A DNA stretch of 12,275 nucleotides from JBBSGC01 sp038254525 (GTDB lineage: Bacteria > Actinomycetota > Actinomycetes > Propionibacteriales > Nocardioidaceae). Below, one piece after another: positions 1 to 7,530 of this stretch. Made by a program: the position numbers and the translations under genes. Below the pieces are notes generated by a model. That model did not search any database. It worked only from the letters and a program-made list of their open reading frames with translations, and had not been told where the DNA came from. The stretch's first letter is position 1; each line of letters opens with the position of its first letter. The stretch lies in contig JBBSGC010000054.1 in the NCBI GenBank assembly GCA_038254525.1, positions 1 through 12,275 on the forward strand. The letters are read 5' to 3'.

Positions 1-312
1 GACGGGCGCGTGGTGGAGCGCGACGGCAAGGATCTGCGGGAGGTCGCGCTGCTCGTCGGGTCCGGAGGTGTCCTGCGGCACACCTCGCCCGCCGCGGCTC
101 TTGCAGTGCTGACCGGGGTCACCGGGGCCGACCTCCCTGGCGGCTGGCTGCTGCCCGAGGCGCCGCAGGTCGTCGTCGACCGGACCTACGTGCTCGCCGC
201 GGCCGGGCTGCTCGGCCGCCGACATCCGCAGACGGCGCACGCGCTACTGAGGCGATACGTTGCTGACCGGCGACCCGCACCGGCGCCGACCTCCCCGGAA
301 GGGACCGCATGA
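1..312 (+). CDS. GlmL/MutL-family protein, C-terminal fragment
   Basis: This is the 3' end of a gene that begins outside the window; the reading frame is open from the first base. About 103 residues are visible. The segment GSGGVLRH, followed by a VVVDRTYVLAAAGLL stretch and a conserved LL near the end, resembles the C-terminus of the GlmL/MutL family. These are actin/Hsp70-fold ATPases encoded beside B12-dependent glutamate mutase or ornithine aminomutase subunits, where they are thought to help maintain or reactivate the mutase (family knowledge). No mutase gene is visible here; it would have to lie upstream. The stop codon overlaps the start of the transporter gene by 4 bp (ATGA), which suggests translational coupling. 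The assignment rests on a short C-terminal segment, so it is moderately sure. Confidence 0.7.
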   Translation, partial: DGRVVERDGKDLREVALLVGSGGVLRHTSPAAALAVLTGVTGADLPGGWLLPEAPQVVVDRTYVLAAAGLLGRRHPQTAHALLRRYVADRRPAPAPTSPEGTA

Positions 313-1538
313 ACCGGATCCAACGCGCCATCGACGCGATGAGGTCCCGCGCGCGGGCCGACGTGGAGGGGCAAGACGACGAGCGGGGTGTCGTGGCCGC
401 GCCGCTGCCGGACCCGTCACTCGCCGCCACACCGGACGCGGGGATCCCGCGCCCCGACGTGCCGTGGGCGGTCAACCTGGCGGCGGCCTGGTCGTGGCGG
501 TTGCTCGTGATCGGGGCGGCGATCTACGTTGCCTTCAGGATCTCCGCGTACTTCAGCGAGATCACCGTGCCGCTGGCGATTGGCGTGCTGCTCACCGCGC
601 TGGCCGCTCCGTTGATCAACCGCATGGACAACGTAGGCGTACCCCGGGGGATCTCCGCGGCTCTGGTCGTGCTGGGCGGCCTGGCCGTTGTCATCGGCAT
701 GCTCACGCTGGTCGGCACCCAGGTGTCGTCGCAGTTCAGCGAGCTGCGGGTCTCCTTGCAGAGCGGTCTGACCCAGATCGAGGACTGGCTGCGCACCGGC
801 CCGCTGCACATCTCGCAGGCCCAGCTGAGCAACGGCATCGACCAGCTGAAGGCGGCCGTCCGCGGTAGCGGCAGCGGACAGGTGGTCGACAAGGTCACCT
901 CGGTCGGCGGCACCGTGACCCGCGTGCTCGCCGGCCTGTTCATCGTGTTGTTCGCGACGTACTTCTTCAGCTACCAGGGCAGTCGGATCTGGGACTGGAT
1001 CGTGCGCATCTTCCCGCGGGCGGCCCGGGAGGCCGTTGACTCCTCCGGCCGGGTGGCCTGGGTCACACTGACCGCGTTCGTGCGGGCGACCGTGCTGGTG
1101 GCGTTCACCGACGCCGTCGGCATAGCCGGCGCCGCCCTCGTCCTCCGGGTGCCCCTAGTCCTGGCCATCGGTGTGCTGGTGTTCCTCGGCGCCTTCATCC
1201 CGGTGATCGGGGCTTTTCTTTCCGGAACCGTGGCTGTGCTGGTCGCGCTCGTCGATCGGGGCTACGTGACGGCGCTGATCCTGCTGGGCGCGGTTGTGCT
1301 CGTCCAGCAGCTCGAAGCACACGTGCTGCAGCCGTTCCTGATGGGCCGGTTCGTCTCGCTGCACCCGCTGGGGATCATCATCAGCATCGCCGCCGGGGTG
1401 ACCGTGTCCGGTGTGATCGGAGCGCTGATCGCGGTGCCGCTGGTGGCTTGTGGCAACGCCGTCGTCGGACACTTGAGCAACCCACCGCCGCCGGCGCCGC
1501 CACCGCGCCGCCCCGCCATCCGGCCGCGCCAGGCGTAG
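309..1538 (+). CDS. AI-2E family (PerM/UPF0118) membrane transporter
   Basis: This 409-residue multi-pass membrane protein starts at an ATG that overlaps the previous stop codon. A hydrophilic N-terminus of about 55 residues is followed by hydrophobic segments near 62-80, 86-105 and 113-137. A soluble stretch (about 140-200) rich in Gln/Ser and amphipathic helix comes next. Further membrane segments lie near 203-222, 260-280, 282-312, 318-335 and 352-385. The block QQLEAHVLQPFLMGR followed by LHPLGIIISIAAG (about 333-363) is the most characteristic sequence of the AI-2E/PerM family. Members have been proposed to export autoinducer-2 or act as ion-coupled transporters, so the substrate here cannot be stated. 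The C-terminus is an unusual cytoplasmic-looking tail rich in Pro and Arg (about 391-409). Whether it works with the upstream GlmL-like protein is unknown. Confidence 0.9.
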   Translation: MNRIQRAIDAMRSRARADVEGQDDERGVVAAPLPDPSLAATPDAGIPRPDVPWAVNLAAAWSWRLLVIGAAIYVAFRISAYFSEITVPLAIGVLLTALAAPLINRMDNVGVPRGISAALVVLGGLAVVIGMLTLVGTQVSSQFSELRVSLQSGLTQIEDWLRTGPLHISQAQLSNGIDQLKAAVRGSGSGQVVDKVTSVGGTVTRVLAGLFIVLFATYFFSYQGSRIWDWIVRIFPRAAREAVDSSGRVAWVTLTAFVRATVLVAFTDAVGIAGAALVLRVPLVLAIGVLVFLGAFIPVIGAFLSGTVAVLVALVDRGYVTALILLGAVVLVQQLEAHVLQPFLMGRFVSLHPLGIIISIAAGVTVSGVIGALIAVPLVACGNAVVGHLSNPPPPAPPPRRPAIRPRQA

Positions 1539-1567
1539 CCGGGAGCAGCAGGGTGTAGAACGTGGGC

Positions 1568-3259
1568 ATGAAGTCGACCGAACAGTCTGATCGACTGGTC
1601 CTCGGACCGGTTCTGCGCCACGTCGACGAGACCACCGCTGCGGTGTGGGTGGAGGTAGCCGAGCGGAGCGACGTCTCCGCGCGGATCGGCGACCGGTCGT
1701 GGAGCTGTCCCACGTTCGCCGTGCATGGGCACCACTACGCCCTGGTCGAAGTGACCGGGCTGGAGCCGGGCAGCTGTTCGGACTACACGGTCGCCGTCGA
1801 CGGCACGCAGGTGTGGCCACCGGCGGACTCCTCGTTCCCACCGAGCCAGATCCGTACGCTCGGCCCCGACCGGCCGTTGCGCATCGCCTACGGCTCCTGC
1901 CGCACGAGCGTGCCCCACGACGCCGAGGGCAACAAGAAGCACGGCGTCGACGTGCTCCGCGCGTACGCGTTGCGAATGGCTGGCGGCGGGCACGAGGACT
2001 GGCCGGACCTGGTGCTGCTGCTCGGCGACCAGGTCTACGCCGACGAGACCTCCGACGCGATGCGGAAGTTCATAGCGTCCCGTCGCGACATCGACCAGCC
2101 GCCGGGCGGGGAGCTCAAGGACTACCACGAGTACGCCCACCTCTACTCGCTGGCCTGGAGCGACCCGGCCAACCGCTGGCTGTTCTCGACGCTGCCGACC
2201 GCGATGATCTTCGACGACCACGACGTGCGCGACGACTGGAACACCTCGCACACCTGGCGGGTCGACATGGCCAAGACGAGCTGGTGGCAGGACCGCATCG
2301 TCGGCGCGCTGGCCTCCTACTGGGTCTACCAACACCTCGGCAACCTCTCGCCTGCCGACCGGGCCGAGGACCCCATGTGGCAGCACGTGCTCGCTGCGCG
2401 GGAGACGCCCGACACCGACCTCGGGGAGCTGCTCGACCGGTTCGCCGACCGGGCGAACACCAGTCCCGACAGCTATCGCTGGAGCTACGCACGGGAGCTG
2501 GGCACCAGCCGGCTGGTCGTGATCGACTCCCGCTCGGCCCGGGTGCTCGAGCCGGGCAGCCGGCACATGGTCGACGCCGCCGAGGTCGCGTGGCTCACCG
2601 AACGGATGCGCGGCGACGTCGACCACCTGATCCTCGGGACGTCGCTGCCCTACCTGCTGCCGCTGGGCCTGCACCACTTCGAGGCGTGGAACGAGTCCGT
2701 GGCCGAGGGGGCCTGGGGCAAGCGGCCCTCCCGGGTCGGTGAGAAGATCCGGCAGGCCGTCGACCTGGAACACTGGGCGGCGTTCCAGAAGTCCTTCCGT
2801 GAGATTGCCGGGCTGGTGACCTCGATCGCCGACGGTGAGCGGGGGAGGGCGCCGGCCAGCATCTTGTTCCTCTCCGGTGACGTGCACTTCTCCTACCTGG
2901 CGGAGGTCGAGCGCAACCGGCCGGGTAGCCGGATCCTGCAGGCGGTCTGCTCACCGATCCGCAACTCGATGCCTCGGGCCGTGCGCGCCGCGCAGTCGAC
3001 CACCGCCAGCGCGGTCGCGGTGTCGGTCGGGAGCTTCTTGTCCCGGCGGGCCAAGGTGCCGGCGCCGCCGTTCAGCTGGGACCTGGTCCGGGGACCGTGG
3101 TTCGACAACAGCCTGGCGACGCTGGAGGCCCGCGGCCGAGACCTGACGCTGTGGTGGGAGTGCGCCGAGATCGCCGACCAGGCGACGCAGCGTCCGGAGC
3201 TGCGGCGCGTGTGCGAGTTGGCCCTGCCGGACGAGCGGGCGACCGGCGTACCGGCCTAG
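1568..3259 (+). CDS. PhoD-like metallophosphatase (alkaline phosphatase D family)
   Basis: A 563-residue protein counted from the ATG; a GTG two codons upstream (1562) is an equally possible start. An N-terminal beta-sandwich-like region (about 8-98, beginning LVLGPVLRHVDETTAAVWVEV) precedes a calcineurin-like phosphoesterase domain. Metal-binding motifs are visible in order: YGSC near 108-111, LGDQVYAD near 152-159, FDDHDVRDDWN near 215-225, and SGDVHFSYL near 436-444. These fit the PhoD family, which hydrolyses phosphomonoesters or diesters with bound metals. Unlike classical secreted PhoD, there is no signal peptide or Tat motif, so this member is probably cytoplasmic and its substrate is unknown. 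The gene starts 29 bp after the transporter stop. A TAGAAC box ends at 1561, so a leaderless transcript from the ATG is conceivable. Ten bases separate it from ilvA. Confidence 0.88.
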   Translation: MKSTEQSDRLVLGPVLRHVDETTAAVWVEVAERSDVSARIGDRSWSCPTFAVHGHHYALVEVTGLEPGSCSDYTVAVDGTQVWPPADSSFPPSQIRTLGPDRPLRIAYGSCRTSVPHDAEGNKKHGVDVLRAYALRMAGGGHEDWPDLVLLLGDQVYADETSDAMRKFIASRRDIDQPPGGELKDYHEYAHLYSLAWSDPANRWLFSTLPTAMIFDDHDVRDDWNTSHTWRVDMAKTSWWQDRIVGALASYWVYQHLGNLSPADRAEDPMWQHVLAARETPDTDLGELLDRFADRANTSPDSYRWSYARELGTSRLVVIDSRSARVLEPGSRHMVDAAEVAWLTERMRGDVDHLILGTSLPYLLPLGLHHFEAWNESVAEGAWGKRPSRVGEKIRQAVDLEHWAAFQKSFREIAGLVTSIADGERGRAPASILFLSGDVHFSYLAEVERNRPGSRILQAVCSPIRNSMPRAVRAAQSTTASAVAVSVGSFLSRRAKVPAPPFSWDLVRGPWFDNSLATLEARGRDLTLWWECAEIADQATQRPELRRVCELALPDERATGVPA

Positions 3260-3262
3260 GCT
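3257..3262 (+). promoter_or_regulatory. Candidate -10 box for a leaderless ilvA transcript
   Basis: TAGGCT matches the actinobacterial TANNNT -10 pattern and lies 7 bases before the ilvA ATG. Transcription would then start at or beside the A of the start codon. The box overlaps the TAG stop codon of the phosphatase gene. No Shine-Dalgarno sequence precedes the ATG, which agrees with a leaderless message. I see no clear -35 element, so this is a pattern-based guess. Confidence 0.35.
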
Positions 3263-3269
3263 CGGCGGC

Positions 3270-4496
3270 ATGGCTGTGGACTCCACCGTCGCCCAGGTGA
3301 CGCTCGCCGACATCCAGGCGGCCCGGACCCTGCTGGAGGGCGTCGCCGTCGTGACGCCGATGCGTGAGCTGTTCGCGCTGACCCACCTGACCGGCACCCC
3401 GGTGCACCTGAAGTGCGAGAACCTGCAGCGCACCGGCTCGTTCAAGATCCGTGGTGCCTACGTGCGGATCAGCCGGCTGTCCCGGCAGGAACGAGCTCAC
3501 GGAGTGGTGGCGGCCAGCGCCGGCAACCACGCGCAGGGGGTCGCTCTGGCGGCGGCGCTGCTCGACACCCGGTGCACGGTGTTCATGCCCGAGGGCGCTG
3601 CGATCCCCAAGGAGAAGGCGACCCTGGCCTACGGCGCCGAGGTCAGGCTGGGCGGCGCCGACATCGAGGTGGCGCTGGAGGCCGCTGCGGCTTTCGCGGC
3701 CGAGACCGGCGCGGTGCTCATCCACCCCTTCGACCATCCCGACATCATCGCCGGCCAGGGCACGATTGGGCTCGAGATCTGCGAGCAGCTGCCCGAGGCG
3801 GCCACCGTGCTGGTGTCCATGGGCGGCGGTGGGCTGGCGGCGGGCGTGGCCACCGCGGTGCGCGCCCTGCGTCCAGGCGTCCGGCTGGTGGGGGTGCAGG
3901 CCGCGTCGGCCGCGGCGTATCCGCCGTCACTGGCCGCCGGATGCCCCACCGAGATCGTGCCGGCACCGACCATGGCCGACGGCATCCTCGTGCGGCGGCC
4001 GGGCGCCGTGCCGTTCGCGGCGATCCAGGCGTACGTCGACGACGTGGTCACGGTGAGCGAGGACTCGCTGAGCGAGGCGCTGCTGCTGCTGGCCGAGCGG
4101 GCGAAGCTGGTCGTCGAGCCGGCCGGCGCGGCCACGGTGGCGGCGCTGCTGGAGGACCCGCACGCCTACGCCGGCCCCGTGGCGACGATCCTGTCCGGCG
4201 GCAACATCGACCCGCTGCTGCTCATGCAGGTGATCCGGCATGGGCTGGCGGTCGCTGGTCGCTACCTGTCGCTGCGGGTGCGGATCCCGGACCGCCCCGG
4301 CGAGCTGGCCCGGATGCTGGCCGAGCTCGGCGCCCTGCAGGTCAACGTGCTCGACGTCGTCCACGAACGCACCTCCGCGCAGCTGCACGTCGATGAGGTC
4401 GTGGTGTCGCTGCAGGCGGAGACCCGCGGTGCGGAGCACTGCGAGAAGGTGGTGGCGGCGCTGCAGGGCGCCGGCTACCCGTTGACCAGGGGCTGA
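3270..4496 (+). CDS. ilvA: Threonine ammonia-lyase with C-terminal ACT domain
   Basis: A PLP enzyme of 408 residues that deaminates L-threonine to 2-oxobutanoate, the entry step to isoleucine (biosynthetic) or a catabolic step. The fold-type II PLP domain covers about 10-325. Lys59 in SFKIRGAY is the expected Schiff-base lysine, SAGNHAQG (83-90) contacts the substrate, and MGGGGLAAG (184-192) is the glycine loop that binds the PLP phosphate. An ACT-like domain follows from about 330 to the end (LRVRIPDRPGELARML). The length and single ACT domain fit the medium form of the enzyme rather than the long E. coli IlvA, so allosteric behaviour cannot be assumed. Serine deamination is also possible in this family. 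The ATG has no Shine-Dalgarno sequence. The truncated ABC ATPase gene starts 17 bp downstream on the same strand. Confidence 0.93.
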   Translation: MAVDSTVAQVTLADIQAARTLLEGVAVVTPMRELFALTHLTGTPVHLKCENLQRTGSFKIRGAYVRISRLSRQERAHGVVAASAGNHAQGVALAAALLDTRCTVFMPEGAAIPKEKATLAYGAEVRLGGADIEVALEAAAAFAAETGAVLIHPFDHPDIIAGQGTIGLEICEQLPEAATVLVSMGGGGLAAGVATAVRALRPGVRLVGVQAASAAAYPPSLAAGCPTEIVPAPTMADGILVRRPGAVPFAAIQAYVDDVVTVSEDSLSEALLLLAERAKLVVEPAGAATVAALLEDPHAYAGPVATILSGGNIDPLLLMQVIRHGLAVAGRYLSLRVRIPDRPGELARMLAELGALQVNVLDVVHERTSAQLHVDEVVVSLQAETRGAEHCEKVVAALQGAGYPLTRG

Positions 4497-4513
4497 CCGG
4501 CGAGGGGAGCGCG

Positions 4514-5068
4514 ATGGCCGCCATCGAGATCACGGGGCTGGGCAAGACCTTCGGCAGCGGCGCCAAGGCGGTCCGGGCGCTCGACGGGCTCGACCTGTCC
4601 GTGCCCGAGGTCACGGTGCTGGGCCTGCTCGGTCCCAACGGCGCCGGCAAGACGACCACGGTGCGGGTGCTGGCCACGCTGCTCAAGGCCGATCAGGGCA
4701 GCGCCCGGGTGCTCGGCCACGACGTCGCGACGCAGCCCGACATCGTCCGCCGCATCATCGGCCTGTCCGGCCAGTTCTCCGCGGTCGACGACAACCTCAC
4801 CGGCTACGAGAACGTGTGGATGTTCGGGCGCCTCTACGGCCTGAGCGCCGCGACCGCCAGGGCCCGCGCCCGCGACCTGCTCGAAATGTTCGGTCTCGGC
4901 GACGACGCCGACCGGGTCACCAAAACCTACTCCGGTGGCATGAAGCGCCGGCTGGACCTGGCCGGCGCGTTGATCGCGTCGCCACAGGTGCTGTTCCTCG
5001 ACGAGCCGACCACGGGCCTCGACCCCCGGAGCGAGCGACCTCGCGCTGACCCGCTTCGGATCTCGTGA
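4514..5068 (+). pseudogene. DrrA-type ABC transporter ATPase, truncated
   Basis: The first 173 residues are a good N-terminal half of a daunorubicin-resistance (DrrA) type ABC ATPase. Walker A GPNGAGKTT is at 40-48, a Q-loop Gln near 87, the signature YSGGMKRR at 139-146, Walker B VLFLDEP at 159-165 and the D-loop GLDPRS at 168-173. Similarity then stops: eleven unrelated residues (from ERPRADP) lead to a stop codon. The H-loop histidine and the C-terminal domain, roughly 130-150 residues in full-length members, are missing, as is the DrrB-type permease gene that normally follows. The start is well supported, with GGGGAG five to eight bases before the ATG. The change is abrupt at about base 5033, which looks like a deletion or rearrangement rather than gradual decay. 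ATP binding may survive; transport should not. A sequencing or assembly error is a less likely alternative. Confidence 0.8.
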
Positions 5069-5130
5069 CCGGGTGGTCGTTGGGGCTGCCCGGATGTCTC
5101 GAGATCGGTGTCAGGGCCGCCGACGGAGGG

Positions 5131-5643
5131 TCAGGCGCTGTAGGGCTTCGCGGTGACGATCTCGACGCTCAGCGACCGGCCGTTGGGAGCCTGGTACGTG
5201 GCGTGGTCGCCGGCTCGCTTGCCATTGATGGCCGCGCCCAGCGGCGACTGCGGCGAGAACACCTCAAGCTCCACCGAGTCGTCCAGGGCCAGCAGCTCGC
5301 GCGAGCCGAGCAGGAACGTCTCGTCGTCGTCACTGCCGGAGAACCGGATACTGACCACCATGCCCGGCTCGACGACGCCGTCGTCGTCCGGCTGCTCGCC
5401 GACCCGGGCGCGGCGCAGCATGTCCTCGAGCTGGCGGATCCGCGCCTCCTGCTTGCCCTGCTCCTCCTTGGCGGCGTGGTAGCCACCGTTCTCGCGCAGG
5501 TCCCCCTCGTCACGGGCCTCACCGATCCGGGCGGCCAGCTCCGCACGAGCCGGCCCGCTGAGGTGCTCCAGCTCCACCTGCAGGTGGTCGTAGCCCTCCT
5601 GCGTGAGCCAGATTGTGTTCTGCTCGGCTGACTGCTGTGTCAC
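5131..5643 (-). CDS. greA: Transcription elongation factor GreA
   Basis: A 170-residue protein when started at the GTG at 5643, which has GAGGAG ten bases upstream (5654-5659); a longer in-frame start at 5712 gives an unlikely extension. GreA enters the RNA polymerase secondary channel and stimulates cleavage of backtracked RNA. The N-terminal coiled coil spans about 10-80. Its tip carries GDLRENGGYHAAKE (47-60), with Asp48 and Glu51 as the acidic pair that helps hold the catalytic magnesium. The C-terminal FKBP-like domain (about 92-170) contains SPLGAAINGKRAGD (133-146), which is typical of the family. The gene converges on the truncated ABC ATPase and is followed upstream by the DUF4307 gene on the same strand, an arrangement I recall from mycobacteria. 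Confidence 0.95.
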   Translation of the reverse strand: MTQQSAEQNTIWLTQEGYDHLQVELEHLSGPARAELAARIGEARDEGDLRENGGYHAAKEEQGKQEARIRQLEDMLRRARVGEQPDDDGVVEPGMVVSIRFSGSDDDETFLLGSRELLALDDSVELEVFSPQSPLGAAINGKRAGDHATYQAPNGRSLSVEIVTAKPYSA

Positions 5644-5702
5644 GGGCTTCTTGCTCCTCGGCAGTGGGCGTCGGACATGGGCCGCGCCCGGTGGACCAAC
5701 CG

Positions 5703-5708
5703 ACACTA
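5703..5708 (-). promoter_or_regulatory. Candidate extended -10 promoter for greA
   Basis: Read on the - strand, TGC-TAGTGT (TAGTGT at 5708-5703) matches TANNNT with an upstream TGN extension. It lies in the 123-bp gap between the DUF4307 stop and the greA start, and would give a leader of about 50 bases that includes the GAGGAG ribosome-binding site. No good -35 hexamer is seen at 17 or 18 bases. The gap may otherwise simply be transcribed from the DUF4307 promoter. Confidence 0.3.
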
Positions 5709-5766
5709 GCAAGTTGCCTGCGCGGCTGCTCGTGCCTGCGTCAGACCCGTGGCTCAGTTCGCTGGC

Positions 5767-6192
5767 TCAGTCGGCGACCGAGCAGGAGCGGAGCACCCCG
5801 TTGACCGCTGGCCGCTGGGTAACGATGGTGGTGGTCACCGTCATCGAGCCCGGGTCCCCCGCGGCGATCGCAATCGTGCGCTCGCCCACCGTCGAGTGGT
5901 CGTCGGCCTGGGCGTAGACCTCGCAGGTCACCGCGTCCCCATGGCGGCGGTCCAGCGCCACGGTGACCTGTACGCGGTGCGGCCCCTGCACGACGTAGGA
6001 CCGCAGCTCCGCGTTGACCGGCGGGTACGCCTGGACCAGGCCGGCCCAGGCCACCCAGCCGAGGCCGGCCAGCGCGAGAAGTGCGGCTACGACGATCAGC
6101 GTGGGACGGGTCCAGAACCGGGAGCGACCGTATCGAGCGTCCAGGTCGGCAACCTGGCCGGCCGGCCGGTCCGCCGGCCCGAGGATCGGCAT
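5767..6192 (-). CDS. DUF4307 single-pass membrane protein
   Basis: A 141-residue protein with a hydrophilic N-terminus containing DARYGRSRFWTRP (about 18-30), one membrane helix (about 31-53, rich in Val/Ala/Leu) and a C-terminal domain of about 85 residues. That domain reads as beta-strands alternating around SYVVQGPHRVQVTVALDR and ends in a conserved-looking VLRSC segment. This architecture and its position between greA and mca match the DUF4307 family (Rv1081c in M. tuberculosis, from memory). The function is unknown. The C-terminal domain is probably outside the membrane. The ATG is well supported by AGGAGG about five bases upstream. It is divergent from mca, and the two share a 116-bp promoter region containing a long hairpin. 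Confidence 0.85.
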   Translation of the reverse strand: MPILGPADRPAGQVADLDARYGRSRFWTRPTLIVVAALLALAGLGWVAWAGLVQAYPPVNAELRSYVVQGPHRVQVTVALDRRHGDAVTCEVYAQADDHSTVGERTIAIAAGDPGSMTVTTTIVTQRPAVNGVLRSCSVAD

Positions 6193-6252
6193 ACGGCCTC
6201 CTACCGGGGGTCGTGGGTGCTGGCCGCACCGGCTCGGTCACCATGGTACGAG

Positions 6253-6291
6253 GGTGCCGTCGTCGACCGGTGCCCGTCGACGACCGGCACC
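6253..6291 (+). promoter_or_regulatory. Long hairpin (inverted repeat) in the mca leader
   Basis: Arms GGTGCC+GTCGTCGAC (6253-6267) and GTCGACGAC+C+GGCACC (6276-6291) pair perfectly over 15 bp apart from one bulged C (6285), with an 8-base loop. The hairpin ends about 7 bases before the AGGAG ribosome-binding site of mca (6299-6303). In RNA it could affect mca translation or act as an attenuator; as DNA it could be an operator between the divergent DUF4307 and mca genes. Which role applies is unknown. Confidence 0.5.
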
Positions 6292-6308
6292 GCGACCCGA
6301 GGAGAGCA

Positions 6309-7262
6309 GTGGCTGGACAGCTCCGCCTGATGCATGTGCACGCGCACCCCGACGACGAGTCCAGCAAGGGTGCGGCCACCACGGCTCGTTACGTGGCCGA
6401 GGGCGTCGACGTGCACGTCGTGACCTGCACCGGAGGGGAGCGCGGCTCGATCCTCAACCCGGGCATGGACCGACCCGAGGTGCTGGCCGACATCTCGGCG
6501 ATCCGCCGGGAGGAGATGGACCGGGCCCGCGAGATCCTCGGTGTCCGCCAGGACTGGTTGGGCTTCATGGACTCCGGCTGGCCCGAGGGTGATCCCAAGC
6601 CGCCGCTGCCCGAAGGCTGCTTCGCGCTGGTCCCGCTGGAGGAGGCGGCCGGGCCGTTGGTGGCGCTGATGCGCAGCTTCCGCCCGCACGTGGTCACCAC
6701 CTACGACGAGAACGGCGGCTACCCGCATCCGGACCATGTGCGGTGCCATGAGGTGAGCGTCGCGGCCTTCGAGGCCACCGGTGACCCGCATCGCTACCCC
6801 GACCGCGGTGCGCCGTGGCAGCCGCTGAAGCTGTACTACCACCACTCCTTCCACCGGGCCCGGACCCAGGCGCTGTCCGACGCGATGCTGGCTCGGGGGC
6901 TGGAGTCGCCGTACGCTGAGCGACTCAAGGAGTGGGAGCCCGACCCCGAGCACGATGCCCGGATCACGTCCCGGGTCGAGTGCGCGGCGTACTTCCCGGT
7001 GCGCGACGCGGCGCTGCTGGCGCACGCCACGCAGGTCGACCCCGACGGCCCCTGGTTCGCGGTGCCGGTGGAGGTGCACCAGACGACCTGGCCGACCGAG
7101 GACTTCGAGCTCGTCCGTTCTCTCGTCGACGTGCAGGTTCCCGAGGAGGACCTGTTCAACGGCATCCGGGAGGACCCGGACGGCCTGGGTACGCAGGTCA
7201 CCGAGGCCGTTGCCGCCGGCCGGGCTCAGATCAGCGTTCCGGTCCGGGGCGGTGCTCGATGA
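6309..7262 (+). CDS. mca: Mycothiol S-conjugate amidase
   Basis: A 317-residue zinc amidase of the PIG-L/LmbE-like family. Mca cleaves mycothiol S-conjugates into GlcN-inositol and an N-acetylcysteine mercapturic acid that is exported, so it detoxifies electrophiles and antibiotics in the cytoplasm. The zinc ligands are visible: His13 and Asp16 in HAHPDDES and His143 in YPHPDHVRCH (138-147). Lys20 in SSKGAA matches the residue I recall as separating Mca from the related deacetylase MshB. TYDENGGYPHPDH (131-143) and the HATQVDPDGPWF segment (starting near 239) also match Mca. The start is the GTG at 6309, preceded by AGGAG (6299-6303); longer in-frame starts would read through the leader hairpin. 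The next gene overlaps by 4 bp (ATGA), so the two are probably cotranscribed. Confidence 0.93.
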   Translation: MAGQLRLMHVHAHPDDESSKGAATTARYVAEGVDVHVVTCTGGERGSILNPGMDRPEVLADISAIRREEMDRAREILGVRQDWLGFMDSGWPEGDPKPPLPEGCFALVPLEEAAGPLVALMRSFRPHVVTTYDENGGYPHPDHVRCHEVSVAAFEATGDPHRYPDRGAPWQPLKLYYHHSFHRARTQALSDAMLARGLESPYAERLKEWEPDPEHDARITSRVECAAYFPVRDAALLAHATQVDPDGPWFAVPVEVHQTTWPTEDFELVRSLVDVQVPEEDLFNGIREDPDGLGTQVTEAVAAGRAQISVPVRGGAR

Positions 7263-7522
7263 GGTCGCTGGCCGCGCTGGCGACCGACCCGCCCGACCCG
7301 GCGACGGTCACCGCCGGCTGGATCGGGTTCCTCGTGCTGGCCGGGCTCGGCTTCGCGACGTACCTGCTGGTGCGCAGCATGAACCGGCACCTGAAGCGGA
7401 TCGACTTCGACGAGGACGAGACCGGCAGATCCGGCGCCGGCGACCAAGGGCCGGCCGATGGCGGCGGCGGCGCCACCCGGTCGGGCGACGGTCCCGTCCC
7501 CGACCCACCTCCTCGGGCTTGA
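7259..7522 (+). CDS. Small single-pass membrane protein downstream of mca
   Basis: An 87-residue protein whose ATG overlaps the mca stop codon (ATGA), which implies translational coupling. A short N-terminus is followed by one membrane helix (about 19-38, GWIGFLVLAGLGFATYLLV), then a basic-acidic motif RSMNRHLKRIDFDEDE (39-54), then a low-complexity Gly/Pro/Asp tail. Many actinobacteria carry a small protein of this design after mca (Rv1083 in M. tuberculosis, from memory), with the MNRHLKRIDFDE-like segment being the conserved part. No function is known to me. The tail is probably cytoplasmic. The gene converges on the methyltransferase gene with an 8-bp gap. Confidence 0.8.
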   Translation: MRSLAALATDPPDPATVTAGWIGFLVLAGLGFATYLLVRSMNRHLKRIDFDEDETGRSGAGDQGPADGGGGATRSGDGPVPDPPPRA

Positions 7523-7530
7523 GCAACCGC

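Noticed and set aside
1262..2887. A 541-codon open reading frame on the - strand
   Set aside because: It lies opposite the well-supported phosphatase gene, has a low-complexity Val/Gly/Arg/Pro composition with no recognisable motif, and is the usual open antisense frame of high-GC DNA.
3413..4396. A 327-codon + strand frame inside ilvA
   Set aside because: It is an alternative frame of a clear PLP enzyme, and its Arg/Gly/Ala-rich sequence is typical of GC-driven shadow frames.
5065..5631. A + strand frame of 188 codons opposite greA
   Set aside because: greA on the other strand has conserved motifs and a good ribosome-binding site; the + frame resembles no family.
5644..5712. A longer GreA start at 5712
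   Set aside because: The extra 23 residues do not fit GreA, and the GTG at 5643 has its own ribosome-binding site. The candidate -10 box would also lie inside the extended gene.
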